Below, one piece after another: positions 43,852 through 52,472 of a stretch of DNA of 52,696 nt. The notes below the pieces were generated by a model. That model saw nothing but the letters and a program-made list of their open reading frames with translations. It ran no database searches and was not told where the DNA came from. The DNA lies in contig NZ_ABCP01000026.1 of assembly GCF_000170835.1 (NCBI RefSeq), positions 1 through 52,696 of the forward strand. The letters run 5' to 3'. The position numbers were made by a program, and so were the translations under genes. Positions within the stretch are counted from its first letter, which is position 1. Every line of letters starts with the position of its first letter. The DNA is from Marinobacter algicola DG893. GTDB taxonomy: Bacteria; Pseudomonadota; Gammaproteobacteria; Pseudomonadales; Oleiphilaceae.

Positions 43852-45432
43852 CTAGTGCTCCCGCGTTTTATGGAAGCTGATCTCCGGATAGCGCTCCTGG
43901 GCCAATTGCAGGTTAACCATCGTTGGCGCGATGTAGGCCAATCGGTCGCTGCCGTCCAGAGCCAGGAAGTCGTTTGCCTTGCGCTCAAACTCATCCAGTT
44001 TACGCTCATCAGAGGCCGTTACCCAGCGTGCCGTTGCGACATTTATCGGCTCATACACTGCCTCTACTTTATATTCACTCTTGAGCCGACTGACCACCAC
44101 ATCAAACTGCAGGACACCCACCGCTCCCACGATCAAGTCGTTGTTTCGAAGCGGGCGAAAAACCTGTACCGCGCCTTCTTCCGCAAGCTGGATCAAACCC
44201 TTTTGCAGCTGCTTGGACTTGAGCGGGTCCTTCAGGCGAATACGGCGGAACAATTCCGGTGCGAAATTGGGGATGCCGGTAAATTTCATATCCTCACCAG
44301 CAGTGAAGGTATCTCCCAGCTGAATGGTGCCGTGGTTGTGAAGGCCGATAATGTCGCCTGCAAAGGCCTCTCCCGCATGTTCCCGGTCGCCTGCCATGAA
44401 GGTCAGCGCATCGGAAAAACGCACCTCCTTGCCGATCCGTACGTGGCGTGCTTTCATGCCCTGATTGTAACTTCCAGACACGATTCTCAGAAAAGCCACA
44501 CGGTCCCGGTGCTGGGGGTCCATATTTGCCTGTATTTTGAACACAAAGCCCGAGAAGACATCCTCTTCCGGTTTCACCAATCGCTGATCGGTTTCACGTG
44601 GTTGCGGTGTGGGAGCCCACTCCACCAAACCATCAAGCATGTGATCCACACCGAAATTGCCCAGCGCCGTACCGAAGAACACCGGCGTGAGCTTGCCCGC
44701 GAGGAAGGCGTCCAGATCAAACTCATGGGACGCTCCTTTGACCAGCTCAATCTCGTCTCGAAGATCACCAGCATACCCCCCCAGAACCTCATCCAACTCA
44801 GGATTCTCAAGCCCCTGGATCACTCGTTTTTCCTGGATGGCATGGCCCTGCCCCGATTTGTACAGGATCACTTCGTCCCGGGTCAGGTGATAGACACCCT
44901 TAAAATTCTTACCCATACCGATGGGCCAGGTAATCGGTGCGCAGGCAATCTTGAGAACATCCTCAACCTCATCCATCAGCTCCACAGGATCACGTGTATC
45001 ACGGTCCAGCTTGTTCATGAAGGTCAGTATTGGCGTGTCCCGCAGGCGGGTTACTTCCATCAGCTTGATGGTACGCTCCTCAACACCCTTGGCACTGTCG
45101 ATCACCATCAGACAAGAATCCACTGCCGTTAGCGTGCGGTAGGTATCTTCCGAGAAATCTTCGTGGCCAGGCGTATCCAGGAGGTTGACCAGGCGCCCAC
45201 CATACGGGAACTGCATTACCGAGGTGGTGACGGAAATACCACGCTCCTTCTCCATTTCCATCCAGTCGGATTTTGCGTGCTGTCCCGACTTTTTGCCCTT
45301 TACCGTGCCGGCTTTCTGGATGGCCTGCCCAAACAGCAGAACCTTTTCTGTAATGGTGGTTTTACCGGCATCCGGATGCGAGATAATTGCAAACGTGCGG
45401 CGTTGGGATACTTCGCTGGCAAGGCTGGTCAT
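43852..45432 (-). CDS. prfC: Peptide chain release factor 3
   Basis: RF3 is a GTPase that recycles RF1 and RF2 after peptide release. From ATG 45430-45432 it has 526 residues, close to E. coli (529). The GTPase domain has SHPDAGKTT (G1), [12 protein letters not shown] (G2), [12 protein letters not shown] (G3) and [10 protein letters not shown] (G4). The C-terminus [16 protein letters not shown] matches the family closely. A TTG four codons upstream is open but unlikely. It lies 28 nt before tatD. Confidence 0.98.
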   Translation of the reverse strand: MTSLASEVSQRRTFAIISHPDAGKTTITEKVLLFGQAIQKAGTVKGKKSGQHAKSDWMEMEKERGISVTTSVMQFPYGGRLVNLLDTPGHEDFSEDTYRTLTAVDSCLMVIDSAKGVEERTIKLMEVTRLRDTPILTFMNKLDRDTRDPVELMDEVEDVLKIACAPITWPIGMGKNFKGVYHLTRDEVILYKSGQGHAIQEKRVIQGLENPELDEVLGGYAGDLRDEIELVKGASHEFDLDAFLAGKLTPVFFGTALGNFGVDHMLDGLVEWAPTPQPRETDQRLVKPEEDVFSGFVFKIQANMDPQHRDRVAFLRIVSGSYNQGMKARHVRIGKEVRFSDALTFMAGDREHAGEAFAGDIIGLHNHGTIQLGDTFTAGEDMKFTGIPNFAPELFRRIRLKDPLKSKQLQKGLIQLAEEGAVQVFRPLRNNDLIVGAVGVLQFDVVVSRLKSEYKVEAVYEPINVATARWVTASDERKLDEFERKANDFLALDGSDRLAYIAPTMVNLQLAQERYPEISFHKTREH

Positions 45433-45555
45433 AATTGGTAACAACCTGGTTCGGAGAGACTGAAAAAACGGACGTCATTATAGGGATATTAAGACACTGA
45501 CGCGAACCCGCATCCGTTGTGAGCATGCCCGATCTAACCGCGGAATTTCGAGAGA

Positions 45556-46038
45556 CTATCCGCCCAAGGGTAGCGCCATGACCAACGCATCTTCTCGCTC
45601 GCGGCCTGCAGGATAGTAGCCCTTCCTGCGACCAATCACGTCAAAACCTTCCGCCGCATACAAATCAATTGCTGCGCGGTTGCTGGCGCGCACCTCCAGC
45701 AAAACCTGGCTCATGCCATCCCGCGCCGCCTCTAGCACAAGGTGCCGAAGCAAACGACGCCCTCCGCCACTGCCTTGTTTAGCCGGCGCCACACATAGAT
45801 TCAGCAAATGGGCTTCACCAACCATGTAAGCCACGACGGCATATCCGCTAAGCCGCTGCCCCCATACAAGCGCCCAGAGCCGATAGTCAGGCCGAAAGCA
45901 TCCAAAAAAAACGGACTCGCTCCAGGGGAAGGAGTAGCCCTGGGCTTCGATATTGAGGACATCAGGCAGATCCTCCTGATGCAACGCCCGGATCGTAAGG
46001 TCAGCACTTTCTATCTTGCGGTATGGATCCTGCCCCAC
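45556..46038 (-). CDS. rimI: Ribosomal-protein-alanine N-acetyltransferase
   Basis: RimI acetylates the N-terminal Ala of ribosomal protein S18. The 160 residues form a GNAT fold, with the acetyl-CoA-binding motif (VAPAKQGSGGGRRLLRHL) and the VLLEVRASNRAAIDLYAAEGF segment characteristic of RimI. It starts 3 nt after the HolD-like gene; the holD-rimI pairing is also found in E. coli. Confidence 0.95.
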   Translation of the reverse strand: MGQDPYRKIESADLTIRALHQEDLPDVLNIEAQGYSFPWSESVFFGCFRPDYRLWALVWGQRLSGYAVVAYMVGEAHLLNLCVAPAKQGSGGGRRLLRHLVLEAARDGMSQVLLEVRASNRAAIDLYAAEGFDVIGRRKGYYPAGREREDALVMALPLGG

Positions 46039-46041
46039 AAG

Positions 46042-46845
46042 TCAGCCCCCAACGGTGGACTTCAGCTGCTGCCAGAGCTCGCGTTTATAAGCGGGCACCG
46101 CAGCCAATTCGGCAAGAGTATGGGAGAAGTCGACAGCAGCGTCGCCCAACGCGTCGTCGAGCAATACCGCTCTTTCTGACGGAGAATCGTTAGCCAACAC
46201 TCCGAGCAAGACCACCTTGCGGGCGCCAAAATCATTGGCCAGAGAACGAAGAGTATCGCGGAAATTGTCTGCACTGTTTCCAGGAACCCGCAGATTTCCA
46301 AACACCGGCCAGCGAAGCTCGCGCCCTTTCTCAATCCGGGTTTCACCGACCGCCGCCAGGATGTTTTTGGCCAGCGTGTCTTGAAGCCGCGTGCTGGCCT
46401 GGTCGGATACACCACTGATCAGCACAAGCCGCTCTGAGAACCAGAATCCAAGGTGGGCGTGAATCTGACGGGGCAAGTCCCCAACAACGTTCAGCGTTTT
46501 GTCGGACGACGCTTCGGCCGGTGCCTCCGGCTCAGCGACAACCGGAGCTTCCAGCGTTTTTTCGGCCACCGGTACGTCAGTCGGTTCCGGCGTGCTATTG
46601 GCCATCAGCGCCTGGATGCCGGCGATTCGATCCTTGCCGACACCATCAACCTTACGCGGAGGAACCGATGGCCGCGTCGGAACCGGAGGCGGTGCAATCG
46701 CAGCGGCTTCCAGTTCCGGCTCTTCGTGCTCGGGAAACGCGAACTCAGGGCTCGGAGCAGCACCGGGTAACGCCTTTCTTGCGTACCAGAGATGGATTCC
46801 CGCCTTGCCCAGATAAAATTGACGCTCTGCCTCCGGCATCATCAT
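46042..46845 (-). CDS. Putative HolD-like protein (DNA polymerase III psi subunit), with long linker
   Basis: I recognise no close family member. The N-terminal segment (8-24, RQFYLGKAGIHLWYARK) resembles the E. coli psi N-terminus (LGI, then W, then basic), the part that binds the clamp-loader collar. The C-terminus AYKRELWQQL resembles the psi end (AALWQQ). Between them lie a Pro/Ala/Glu-rich, probably disordered linker at 30-115 and a globular part at 120-255. At 267 residues it is almost twice as long as E. coli psi (137). Position supports the call: it is directly upstream of rimI, as holD is in E. coli. The ATG triplet at 46837-46845 leaves the exact start open. Confidence 0.5.
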   Translation of the reverse strand: MMMPEAERQFYLGKAGIHLWYARKALPGAAPSPEFAFPEHEEPELEAAAIAPPPVPTRPSVPPRKVDGVGKDRIAGIQALMANSTPEPTDVPVAEKTLEAPVVAEPEAPAEASSDKTLNVVGDLPRQIHAHLGFWFSERLVLISGVSDQASTRLQDTLAKNILAAVGETRIEKGRELRWPVFGNLRVPGNSADNFRDTLRSLANDFGARKVVLLGVLANDSPSERAVLLDDALGDAAVDFSHTLAELAAVPAYKRELWQQLKSTVGG

Positions 46846-46872
46846 TGTGCTAGCCCCCTTCGCCTACCCTGT

Positions 46873-48423
46873 TCAGACATCGGCGCCCTGTGGGTGCTGA
46901 CGTACACCGCCGCGGCTGATCAGGTTCAGGGCTTCAATGTAAGCCTTTGCGGAGGCAATAATGATATCGGTATCGGCACCGATACCGTTTACAATTCGAC
47001 CACCGCGCTCCAGGCGAACAGTTACTTCTCCCTGGGCATCCGTACCGCTGGTAATGTTGTTCACGGAATAGAGCTGCAGGTTACAGCCTGAGTCTACCAA
47101 GGACTCAATGGCCTTGAAGGTGGCGTCAACGGGCCCGCTGCCTTCTGCCTCTACCTTGTGCTCCCTGCCATCCACCAAAAGGGTCAAGCGAGCCCGGGGA
47201 ATAACACCGGTCTCAGAGCACACCTGCATGGTAACAAGCCCATAGCGGCCGTCCTCTTCCTTCTGCCGGGTATCGCTGGCAATCGCCTGAAGGTCCTCAT
47301 CGAAAATCTCATGCTTGAGATCAGCCAGCGCCTTGAACCGGGTAAAGGCTTCATTAAGCTCAGTCTCGGTTTCAAACTGGATACCGAGTTCCAACAGACG
47401 GGAACGGAAAGCATTGCGACCGGAATGTTTGCCCAGCACCAAGCTGTTGGTGTGCCAGCCCACATCTTGAGCCCGCATGATTTCGTAGGTTTCCCGATGC
47501 TTCAGGACGCCATCCTGATGGATACCCGATTCGTGGGCAAAGGCGTTTGCACCAACGATCGCCTTGTTAGGCTGTACCGGAAAGCCGGTAATGGTCGATA
47601 CCAGTCGAGAGGCAGGCACAATGTGCTGCGCATCTACCCGGGTGTCGATGGTGTAAAGATCCTGGCGAGTGCGAACCGCCATCACAAGCTCCTCGAGGGA
47701 GGCGTTTCCTGCACGCTCCCCGAGGCCATTGATGGTACATTCCACCTGCCGAGCACCGCTGCTGACGGCGGCAAGGGAGTTTGCAACTGCAAGCCCGAGA
47801 TCGTTGTGGCAGTGAACGGAGAACACGGCTTTGTCGGCATTTGGAACACGATTCAGCAACTGACGGATGGTCTCCCCAAACTGTTCCGGAATGGCGTAGC
47901 CCACTGTATCCGGAATGTTGATGGTTGTTGCCCCGGCCTTGATTGCAGCTTCGATAATACGGCACAGGAAATCCAGTTCTGACCGACCGGCGTCTTCGCA
48001 GGAAAATTCAACGTCGTCAACGTGACTGCGGGCACGCCTAACGGATCTGACGGCCTGATCAACCACGTCGTCCGGCTGCATCTGCAGCTTGTACTGCATG
48101 TGAATCGGAGACGTCGCAATAAAGGTATGGATACGTCCGCGCTCGGCCGGCCTTATGGCCTCGGCGGCACGATCAATGTCCTTGTCCAGCGCCCTGGCAA
48201 GGCTGCAAACGGTAGATTCCTTGATAGACTCCGCAATCGACTTTACCGCCTCGAAGTCACCCTGGCTGGCAATCGCAAAACCTGCTTCTATGACGTCAAC
48301 CCTCAGCTTCTCAAGAATCCGGGCTATGCGCAGTTTCTCCGCTTTTGTCATCGTTGCGCCGGGGCTTTGCTCACCGTCACGCAATGTTGTGTCAAAAATA
48401 ACCAGGTGATCGTTCGCAGGCAT
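46873..48423 (-). CDS. leuA: 2-isopropylmalate synthase
   Basis: LeuA condenses 2-ketoisovalerate and acetyl-CoA, the first committed step of leucine synthesis. The start is ATG 48421-48423 with GGAG 6 nt upstream, giving 516 residues. The catalytic TIM barrel opens with [12 protein letters not shown] and has the metal-binding HCHNDLG and [14 protein letters not shown]. The C-terminal leucine-sensing domain (from about 390) has the [14 protein letters not shown] region ([19 protein letters not shown]). It is separated from the HolD-like gene by 27 nt. No leucine-rich leader peptide is visible upstream. Confidence 0.97.
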   Translation of the reverse strand: MPANDHLVIFDTTLRDGEQSPGATMTKAEKLRIARILEKLRVDVIEAGFAIASQGDFEAVKSIAESIKESTVCSLARALDKDIDRAAEAIRPAERGRIHTFIATSPIHMQYKLQMQPDDVVDQAVRSVRRARSHVDDVEFSCEDAGRSELDFLCRIIEAAIKAGATTINIPDTVGYAIPEQFGETIRQLLNRVPNADKAVFSVHCHNDLGLAVANSLAAVSSGARQVECTINGLGERAGNASLEELVMAVRTRQDLYTIDTRVDAQHIVPASRLVSTITGFPVQPNKAIVGANAFAHESGIHQDGVLKHRETYEIMRAQDVGWHTNSLVLGKHSGRNAFRSRLLELGIQFETETELNEAFTRFKALADLKHEIFDEDLQAIASDTRQKEEDGRYGLVTMQVCSETGVIPRARLTLLVDGREHKVEAEGSGPVDATFKAIESLVDSGCNLQLYSVNNITSGTDAQGEVTVRLERGGRIVNGIGADTDIIIASAKAYIEALNLISRGGVRQHPQGADV

Positions 48424-48464
48424 GGCGCTCTCCATCAGGGCAACTGAAGACCAGTGTCTCAGGG

Positions 48465-48473
48465 AGTATATCA
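48465..48473 (-). promoter_or_regulatory. leuA promoter (extended -10)
   Basis: On the minus strand TGATATACT forms an extended -10 with hexamer TATACT (48470 to 48465), about 42 nt before the leuA ATG. No -35 is recognisable. The leader would be too short for an attenuator. Confidence 0.5.
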
Positions 48474-48506
48474 TCTATCGCGGTGCCGACGGGGCGGGCA
48501 TAGCGT

Positions 48507-50222
48507 TTAGTCGACGCTGCTCATCCAGATTAGCCAGAGCAGAAAACCGTTGAGCACCAGAGAAACAACCGCGATGAAACGCCAGTTTTCCGGTGGCACG
48601 CGGTCCACCAGTGGGCGCCATGTCGTGGGTGTCAGCGCGGGGTTAGGATGTCCGAGATCCCGCAAAAACTCCGACAACGAAGGGTATCGAGACTCCGGCC
48701 TTAAGGAAACGGAGCGTTGCAGGCAGGCATCCAGCCATGCCGGTAGGTCCGGGTTGAATTCGCGCATACTTCGATAGCGCAAGCGGCGACGGACGGAGGG
48801 TCTGGGCGGTTTCGCATAGGGAAGCTGACCGGTCAACAGTTCATAGGCAATGACGGCCAGGGAATAGCGATCAGAGGCGGGTGTTGCCCGATCACCTTCA
48901 AGGCACTCCGGCGCAGCGTAACTTTCGGTCCCCAGGCAACCCTCCTGTCCCCACGGCACATCAATTTCCTCAATCCCACGAATTCGCACTGCACCCAAAT
49001 CAATGATTTTAACGGTTCCGTCTCTGGCAATCAGTACGTTTTCTGGCTTGAGATCCTGGTGCACCATTTCAAGACGGTGTAAAGCCCGTAAACCAAGGGC
49101 AATCTGCTGAATGAGATTCCGCACCTCAGCAGGTGTTGGCCGAGGGTTATCGTTCATCCACTCACGTAGCGTCGGCCCCTGAACATATTCGGTGACACAA
49201 TAGAGGCAGCGACGGTTCTGGGGCGGCTCAATAAACCGCACAATATGGGGACTGTTTACACGGCGCCCCACCCAGCACTCGTTGAGAAAACGGTCAATAT
49301 AGGCCGGATCATCCACAAAGTTCGGCGACGGCGTTTTGATAATCACCGGCTCACCGCCGGCATCGGGGCTGGCAAGGTAAATCTGGGTGCGACGGCTGGC
49401 ATGGATTTCCCGGACAATCCGATAACCGTCAAGCCTTTGCCCGGGCTCCAAAACCGGCGGAAATGCCAGTGACGTCAGCCGCTCATAATGAGCCTCAACA
49501 TCTTCCGCCGGCAGGTGCTCAATATTAAGTACCTGAGCACTCAGGTTGTCTGGACTTCCAGCGGAATAGGCTGCGTCCACTAGCGCCCTGGCAACTTTAT
49601 CCGCATCACCCACCGCTGCAAGTCCGGCCATAACAGCTGGATCGAGATATTCATGCACACCGTCAGTGGTCAATAACAAGCAATCCCCCGGCAGGAGATT
49701 CGCACGGAACACATCAATTTCGACATTCAGCTCAGCACCCATGGCCTTTGTTAGCGCGCCTCTATCGGCGCCTACAACGGCATGATGATCCCTGGTCAGA
49801 CACTCCAGTTCGCCGTTGCGAACAAGGCAAACTCGGCTATCCCCTACATGGAACACATAAGCTCGATTGTTCTTGATGACGACGCCGCTAAAAGTACACA
49901 CCATCGCATGAGCATCTGCATGACCGGCGTGACCGCGGCCGTGTAACCATCGATTCAGGGCCCCAAGGACTCGACCGGCCGCAGTTTCAACGGCCCAGGT
50001 ATCCGGCGTACTGTAATAGTCGTGCAGAAATCCTTTTACGCAGGTCTCGGCCGCCTCACGGCCTGCGGCGGAAGCACTCACACCATCGGCAATAACAGCA
50101 GTAACACCTTTGAGAATCAGGGCCTCACCTTCTGGATACCGAATACCCAGGCTGTCCTGATTTTCGGGTTTCCTGCCGGCGATGCTGTATTGGCCCGCTT
50201 GCAACTGAAGACGGGCACTCAC
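48507..50222 (-). CDS. Fused PP2C-type protein phosphatase and Ser/Thr protein kinase with C-terminal membrane anchor
   Basis: The protein (571 aa) joins two opposing activities. Residues 1-240 are a PP2C phosphatase with metal-binding Asp23 (ENQDS), Asp46 (IADG), Asp128 (HVGDSR), Asp187 (TTDG) and Asp225 (PDN). Residues 265-530 are a protein kinase with Lys296, HQD at 388-390 (HRD in most), DLG at 408-410 (DFG) and APE at 437-439. The glycine-rich loop is degenerate (REIHASRRTQIYL). A membrane segment lies at about 549-567. GTG 50220-50222 overlaps the nitrate porter stop as GTGA. In Pseudomonas a similar gene lies between nasA and nirB, so a role in nitrate assimilation is inferred. Substrates are unknown. 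Confidence 0.9.
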   Translation of the reverse strand: MSARLQLQAGQYSIAGRKPENQDSLGIRYPEGEALILKGVTAVIADGVSASAAGREAAETCVKGFLHDYYSTPDTWAVETAAGRVLGALNRWLHGRGHAGHADAHAMVCTFSGVVIKNNRAYVFHVGDSRVCLVRNGELECLTRDHHAVVGADRGALTKAMGAELNVEIDVFRANLLPGDCLLLTTDGVHEYLDPAVMAGLAAVGDADKVARALVDAAYSAGSPDNLSAQVLNIEHLPAEDVEAHYERLTSLAFPPVLEPGQRLDGYRIVREIHASRRTQIYLASPDAGGEPVIIKTPSPNFVDDPAYIDRFLNECWVGRRVNSPHIVRFIEPPQNRRCLYCVTEYVQGPTLREWMNDNPRPTPAEVRNLIQQIALGLRALHRLEMVHQDLKPENVLIARDGTVKIIDLGAVRIRGIEEIDVPWGQEGCLGTESYAAPECLEGDRATPASDRYSLAVIAYELLTGQLPYAKPPRPSVRRRLRYRSMREFNPDLPAWLDACLQRSVSLRPESRYPSLSEFLRDLGHPNPALTPTTWRPLVDRVPPENWRFIAVVSLVLNGFLLWLIWMSSVD

Positions 50223-51688
50223 GTTACGTCAATCATCCTGACTGAACCATCCGGCATGACCTCGCTTGTTTGCGGATCAGGTTCATCCATGAAAATCATC
50301 ACCAGGGTCATGATCGCCAGAGCAATTAGCCCCAACACCAGAAAAAACTGCTCCGAGGGCACCAGGGCCAAGACAACCAGGAAGACAACACCCCCTACGT
50401 TGCCGTAGGCACCTGCCATCCCCGCTACCTGGCCGGTAAGACGACGCTTCACCAACGGAACCGACGCGTACACAGCACCACACCCGCCCTGCACGAATAT
50501 TGAGCAGAGCACAACCAGTGCGACAGCCAATGGCAGAGGCCAACTACTGTCGATCCTTGACATGAAGAAGTATCCAACCGCGATGCCAGCCAGCATCAGT
50601 ATGGTTATCATTTTCCGACCGTATCGGTCAGCCAGGTAGCCGCCGCCAGGGCGACCAAACAGGTTCATCAGAGCAAAACTGCCGCCGAGCATCCCTGCCA
50701 ACATGGGAGAAATATCAAACGTATCCAGGAAATACAGCGGCAGCATGGAGACCACAGCCAGTTCCGACCCAAAGCTCGCCATATAGACGAGATTGAGAAG
50801 TGCGACTTGCTTGAACGGGTAACGATCAAATGCCGGTACAGGCCGCTGAAAGACGTGACCGTTTATCTGCCAGATCCGCAGAAACTGGAACGCAGCCATC
50901 ACCCCTATCACACCATACAGGAGGTAGGTTGTCGGAACCCCCAGCATACCGAGCTTATAGGGCCCCAGTTGCCAAACGATCAAAGCCAAAGCAAAGAAAA
51001 GCGGCAAGTTCATTACCACGTAAAGGACGAAATCCCCCTTGCTGGTTACTTCCATCGCACCGCCACGCTTTGGCTTGAAATAGGTCGAACCTTTTGGAGT
51101 ATCGCGAACCAGGGCATAGAAAACCGCCGCATAGAAAATCGAAATGATGCCCGTAGCGCCTACCGCCCAGCGCCAGCCGTTATCACCACCGAACCACAGC
51201 GCAAGTGCCGGCAATGAAAGCCCGGCAAACGCAGCTCCAAAGTTACCCCAACCACCATAGATACCCTCAGCCAGTCCCAGCTCCTTCGCCGGGAACCATT
51301 CACTTATCAGGCGGATACCCACAACAAATCCCGCACCAACAAAGCCCAACAAGAATCGGGTCACTGCGAGCTGTTCAAAGGTTGTCGAGAGTGAAAATGC
51401 GATGCAGAGAAGCCCTGAAACAACAAGGACCAGGCTATACACACGGCGGGGGCCAAGGGCATCCACTAACATGCCGATAAGGATTCGCGCGGGAATCGTC
51501 AAAGCGACGTTGAGCAGCAGCAGAGTGTTGACTTCCGACGCTGTAAGTCCGAACTGTTCACGAATGGATGACATCAGGGGTGCGTGGTTAAACCACACCA
51601 GAAAGCTGACGAAAAACGCCACCCAACTGAGATGGAGTATCTTGATCCTTCCTACGAAAGAAAAGAATCGAAAAGAGGTATCGCTCAT
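50219..51688 (-). CDS. NarK/NasA family nitrate/nitrite porter
   Basis: This is a major-facilitator protein of the nitrate/nitrite porter family in the inner membrane. The 489 residues have twelve predicted membrane helices and the two nitrate signatures: GGWGNFGAAF at about 145-154 and AGAYGNVGGVVF at about 437-448. Conserved Arg111 (TRFLLG) in helix 2-3 region and FGRPGGG in the second half fit substrate binding. It is first of a two-gene unit with the phosphatase/kinase. No nitrate or nitrite reductase gene is in the window, so nasA versus narK cannot be decided; the kinase partner favours assimilation. Confidence 0.93.
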   Translation of the reverse strand: MSDTSFRFFSFVGRIKILHLSWVAFFVSFLVWFNHAPLMSSIREQFGLTASEVNTLLLLNVALTIPARILIGMLVDALGPRRVYSLVLVVSGLLCIAFSLSTTFEQLAVTRFLLGFVGAGFVVGIRLISEWFPAKELGLAEGIYGGWGNFGAAFAGLSLPALALWFGGDNGWRWAVGATGIISIFYAAVFYALVRDTPKGSTYFKPKRGGAMEVTSKGDFVLYVVMNLPLFFALALIVWQLGPYKLGMLGVPTTYLLYGVIGVMAAFQFLRIWQINGHVFQRPVPAFDRYPFKQVALLNLVYMASFGSELAVVSMLPLYFLDTFDISPMLAGMLGGSFALMNLFGRPGGGYLADRYGRKMITILMLAGIAVGYFFMSRIDSSWPLPLAVALVVLCSIFVQGGCGAVYASVPLVKRRLTGQVAGMAGAYGNVGGVVFLVVLALVPSEQFFLVLGLIALAIMTLVMIFMDEPDPQTSEVMPDGSVRMIDVT

Positions 51689-52011
51689 AGGTTGGCCTGT
51701 TCACATACGGAGTTTGCCAACAGGTCGTGCGGAAGGTTCTACTGAAGGGACCAAAATTTGGTGAATTATCAGAGCAAAACAGGAATGACCGACACCTTCA
51801 CTTCCTTCTTGCGGCGTCGTTGCCGGTACCTGTTGGAGCCTAAATCTTGAGCCATAACTTCAGCAAGATATATTCCATAATGTTTTTAACGTTTTAAAAC
51901 AATGCATTACACATATATCCAGAAATAAAAAACCACAACAATGCACCAATGCCGGGCAACCTGAGCAGCACCGCACCACTATAGGTTGTTGTTCGTTACT
52001 TTTTTTCCGGC
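51689..52011. other. Upstream region of the nitrate porter gene
   Basis: This 323-bp stretch has no gene. Its centre (about 51855-51935) is very AT-rich, with the palindrome GTTTTAAAAC at 51891-51900. Nearer the gene are a perfect palindrome ACCAAA-A-TTTGGT at 51750-51762, a direct repeat GGCTC-N9-GGCTC on the minus strand (about 51853 to 51835), and a 9-bp inverted repeat pairing 51717-51725 with 51828-51836. A possible -10 GATAAT lies near 51770. I find no sigma54 -24/-12 pair and no FNR box. Confidence 0.5.
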
Positions 52012-52048
52012 AATAAAAACCCCCCGTCGGCGAAGCCGCGGGGGTTTT
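52012..52048 (-). terminator. Distal terminator of the rRNA operon
   Basis: On the minus strand CCCCCGCGGC and GCCGACGGGGG form a stem around a short TTC-containing loop, followed by GTTTTTATTG. It is the second terminator after 5S rRNA and lies 25 nt upstream of the 5S-end duplicate in plus coordinates. Confidence 0.85.
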
Positions 52049-52051
52049 CGG

Positions 52052-52076
52052 TATTAGGAGCCTGACGATGACCTAC
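52052..52076 (-). repeat. 25-bp duplicate of the 5S rRNA 3' end
   Basis: Positions 52052-52076 are identical to 52246-52270, which contain the last 18 or so bases of 5S rRNA and 7 bases beyond it. Each copy is followed on the minus strand by an intrinsic terminator, but the two terminators differ in sequence. The rest of the 5S gene is not found at this copy. Confidence 0.85.
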
Positions 52077-52206
52077 ATTGCTCAGGCCTGTCGGCCTTCG
52101 GCCCTTCGGGCCCGCCGTCGCTGCGCTCTGGCGTCCTGCGCTTGCCGTTGGCAAGCTTGTCACATGGGGGCCGTTGTAGTGCACAGCAGGGCCCCGATCC
52201 AAACAT
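52077..52206. other. GC-rich, hairpin-rich segment between the two 5S-end copies
   Basis: This 130-bp segment has several small self-complementary units, for example GGCC-TGTC-GGCC at about 52088-52099 and GGCCCTTCGGGCC at about 52103-52115, then GCGC-rich repeats. It has no plausible gene. On the minus strand CCCATGTGA near 52160 recalls a short piece of 5S rRNA, but the match is too short to count as a remnant by itself. Confidence 0.5.
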
Positions 52207-52244
52207 AAAAAAGCCCCGGCAGCATACGCTGTCGGGGCTGTTTT
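52207..52244 (-). terminator. Proximal terminator of the rRNA operon
   Basis: On the minus strand GCCCCGACAGC (52238 to 52228) and GCTGCCGGGGC (52223 to 52213) form an 11-bp stem with one mismatch and a 4-nt loop, followed by TTTTTTATG. It lies just beyond the 3' end of 5S rRNA. Confidence 0.9.
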
Positions 52245-52252
52245 ATATTAGG

Positions 52253-52371
52253 AGCCTGACGATGACCTACTCTCACATGGGCAGAAGCCACACTACCATC
52301 GGCGCTGGTCTGTTTCACGGCTGAGTTCGGGATGGGATCAGGTGGTTCCAGACCGCTATGGTCGTCAGGCA
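52253..52371 (-). rRNA. rrf: 5S ribosomal RNA
   Basis: 5S rRNA is part of the central protuberance of the large subunit. The minus strand begins GCCTGACGACCATAGCGG and ends with TCGTCAGGC, which pair as helix I. Between them are the conserved ACCTGATCCCATCCCGAACTC and GCGCCGATGGTAGTGTGG blocks and the GAGAGTAGG of loop E and helix IV. Length is about 119 nt; the ends may be off by one or two bases. It lies about 100 nt after the 23S gene. Confidence 0.97.
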
Positions 52372-52472
52372 AAACGGTTGATCACTGGGTGGACGAGGTA
52401 GAACGATGTGATGTTGATTTCGATTGAGCACAATGGCTCTTGCGTTATCCGCAATTGTCTTGGGTGTTATAT
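52372..52472 (-). other. 23S-5S intergenic spacer
   Basis: This 101-bp spacer is part of the rRNA precursor. It holds no tRNA gene. Short inverted repeats near 52450 (TTGCG/CGCAA on opposite sides of TTATC) may belong to the processing stem of 23S or 5S. Confidence 0.7.

Noticed and set aside
43813..45132. A 439-codon open frame on the plus strand
   Set aside because: It is antisense to prfC, whose match to the RF3 family is close from end to end.
51689..51800. A sigma54 promoter before the nitrate porter
   Set aside because: TGGCAA near 51718 on the minus strand looks like a -24 half, but the -12 GC is absent at the required distance.
51996..52372. Short open frames on the minus strand between the nitrate porter and 5S rRNA
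   Set aside because: They run through terminators, the 5S-end duplicate and the 5S gene itself; the shared residues of their products come from the 25-bp repeat.
52372..52472. A tRNA gene in the 23S-5S spacer
   Set aside because: No cloverleaf arms or T-loop consensus are present in the 101 bp.
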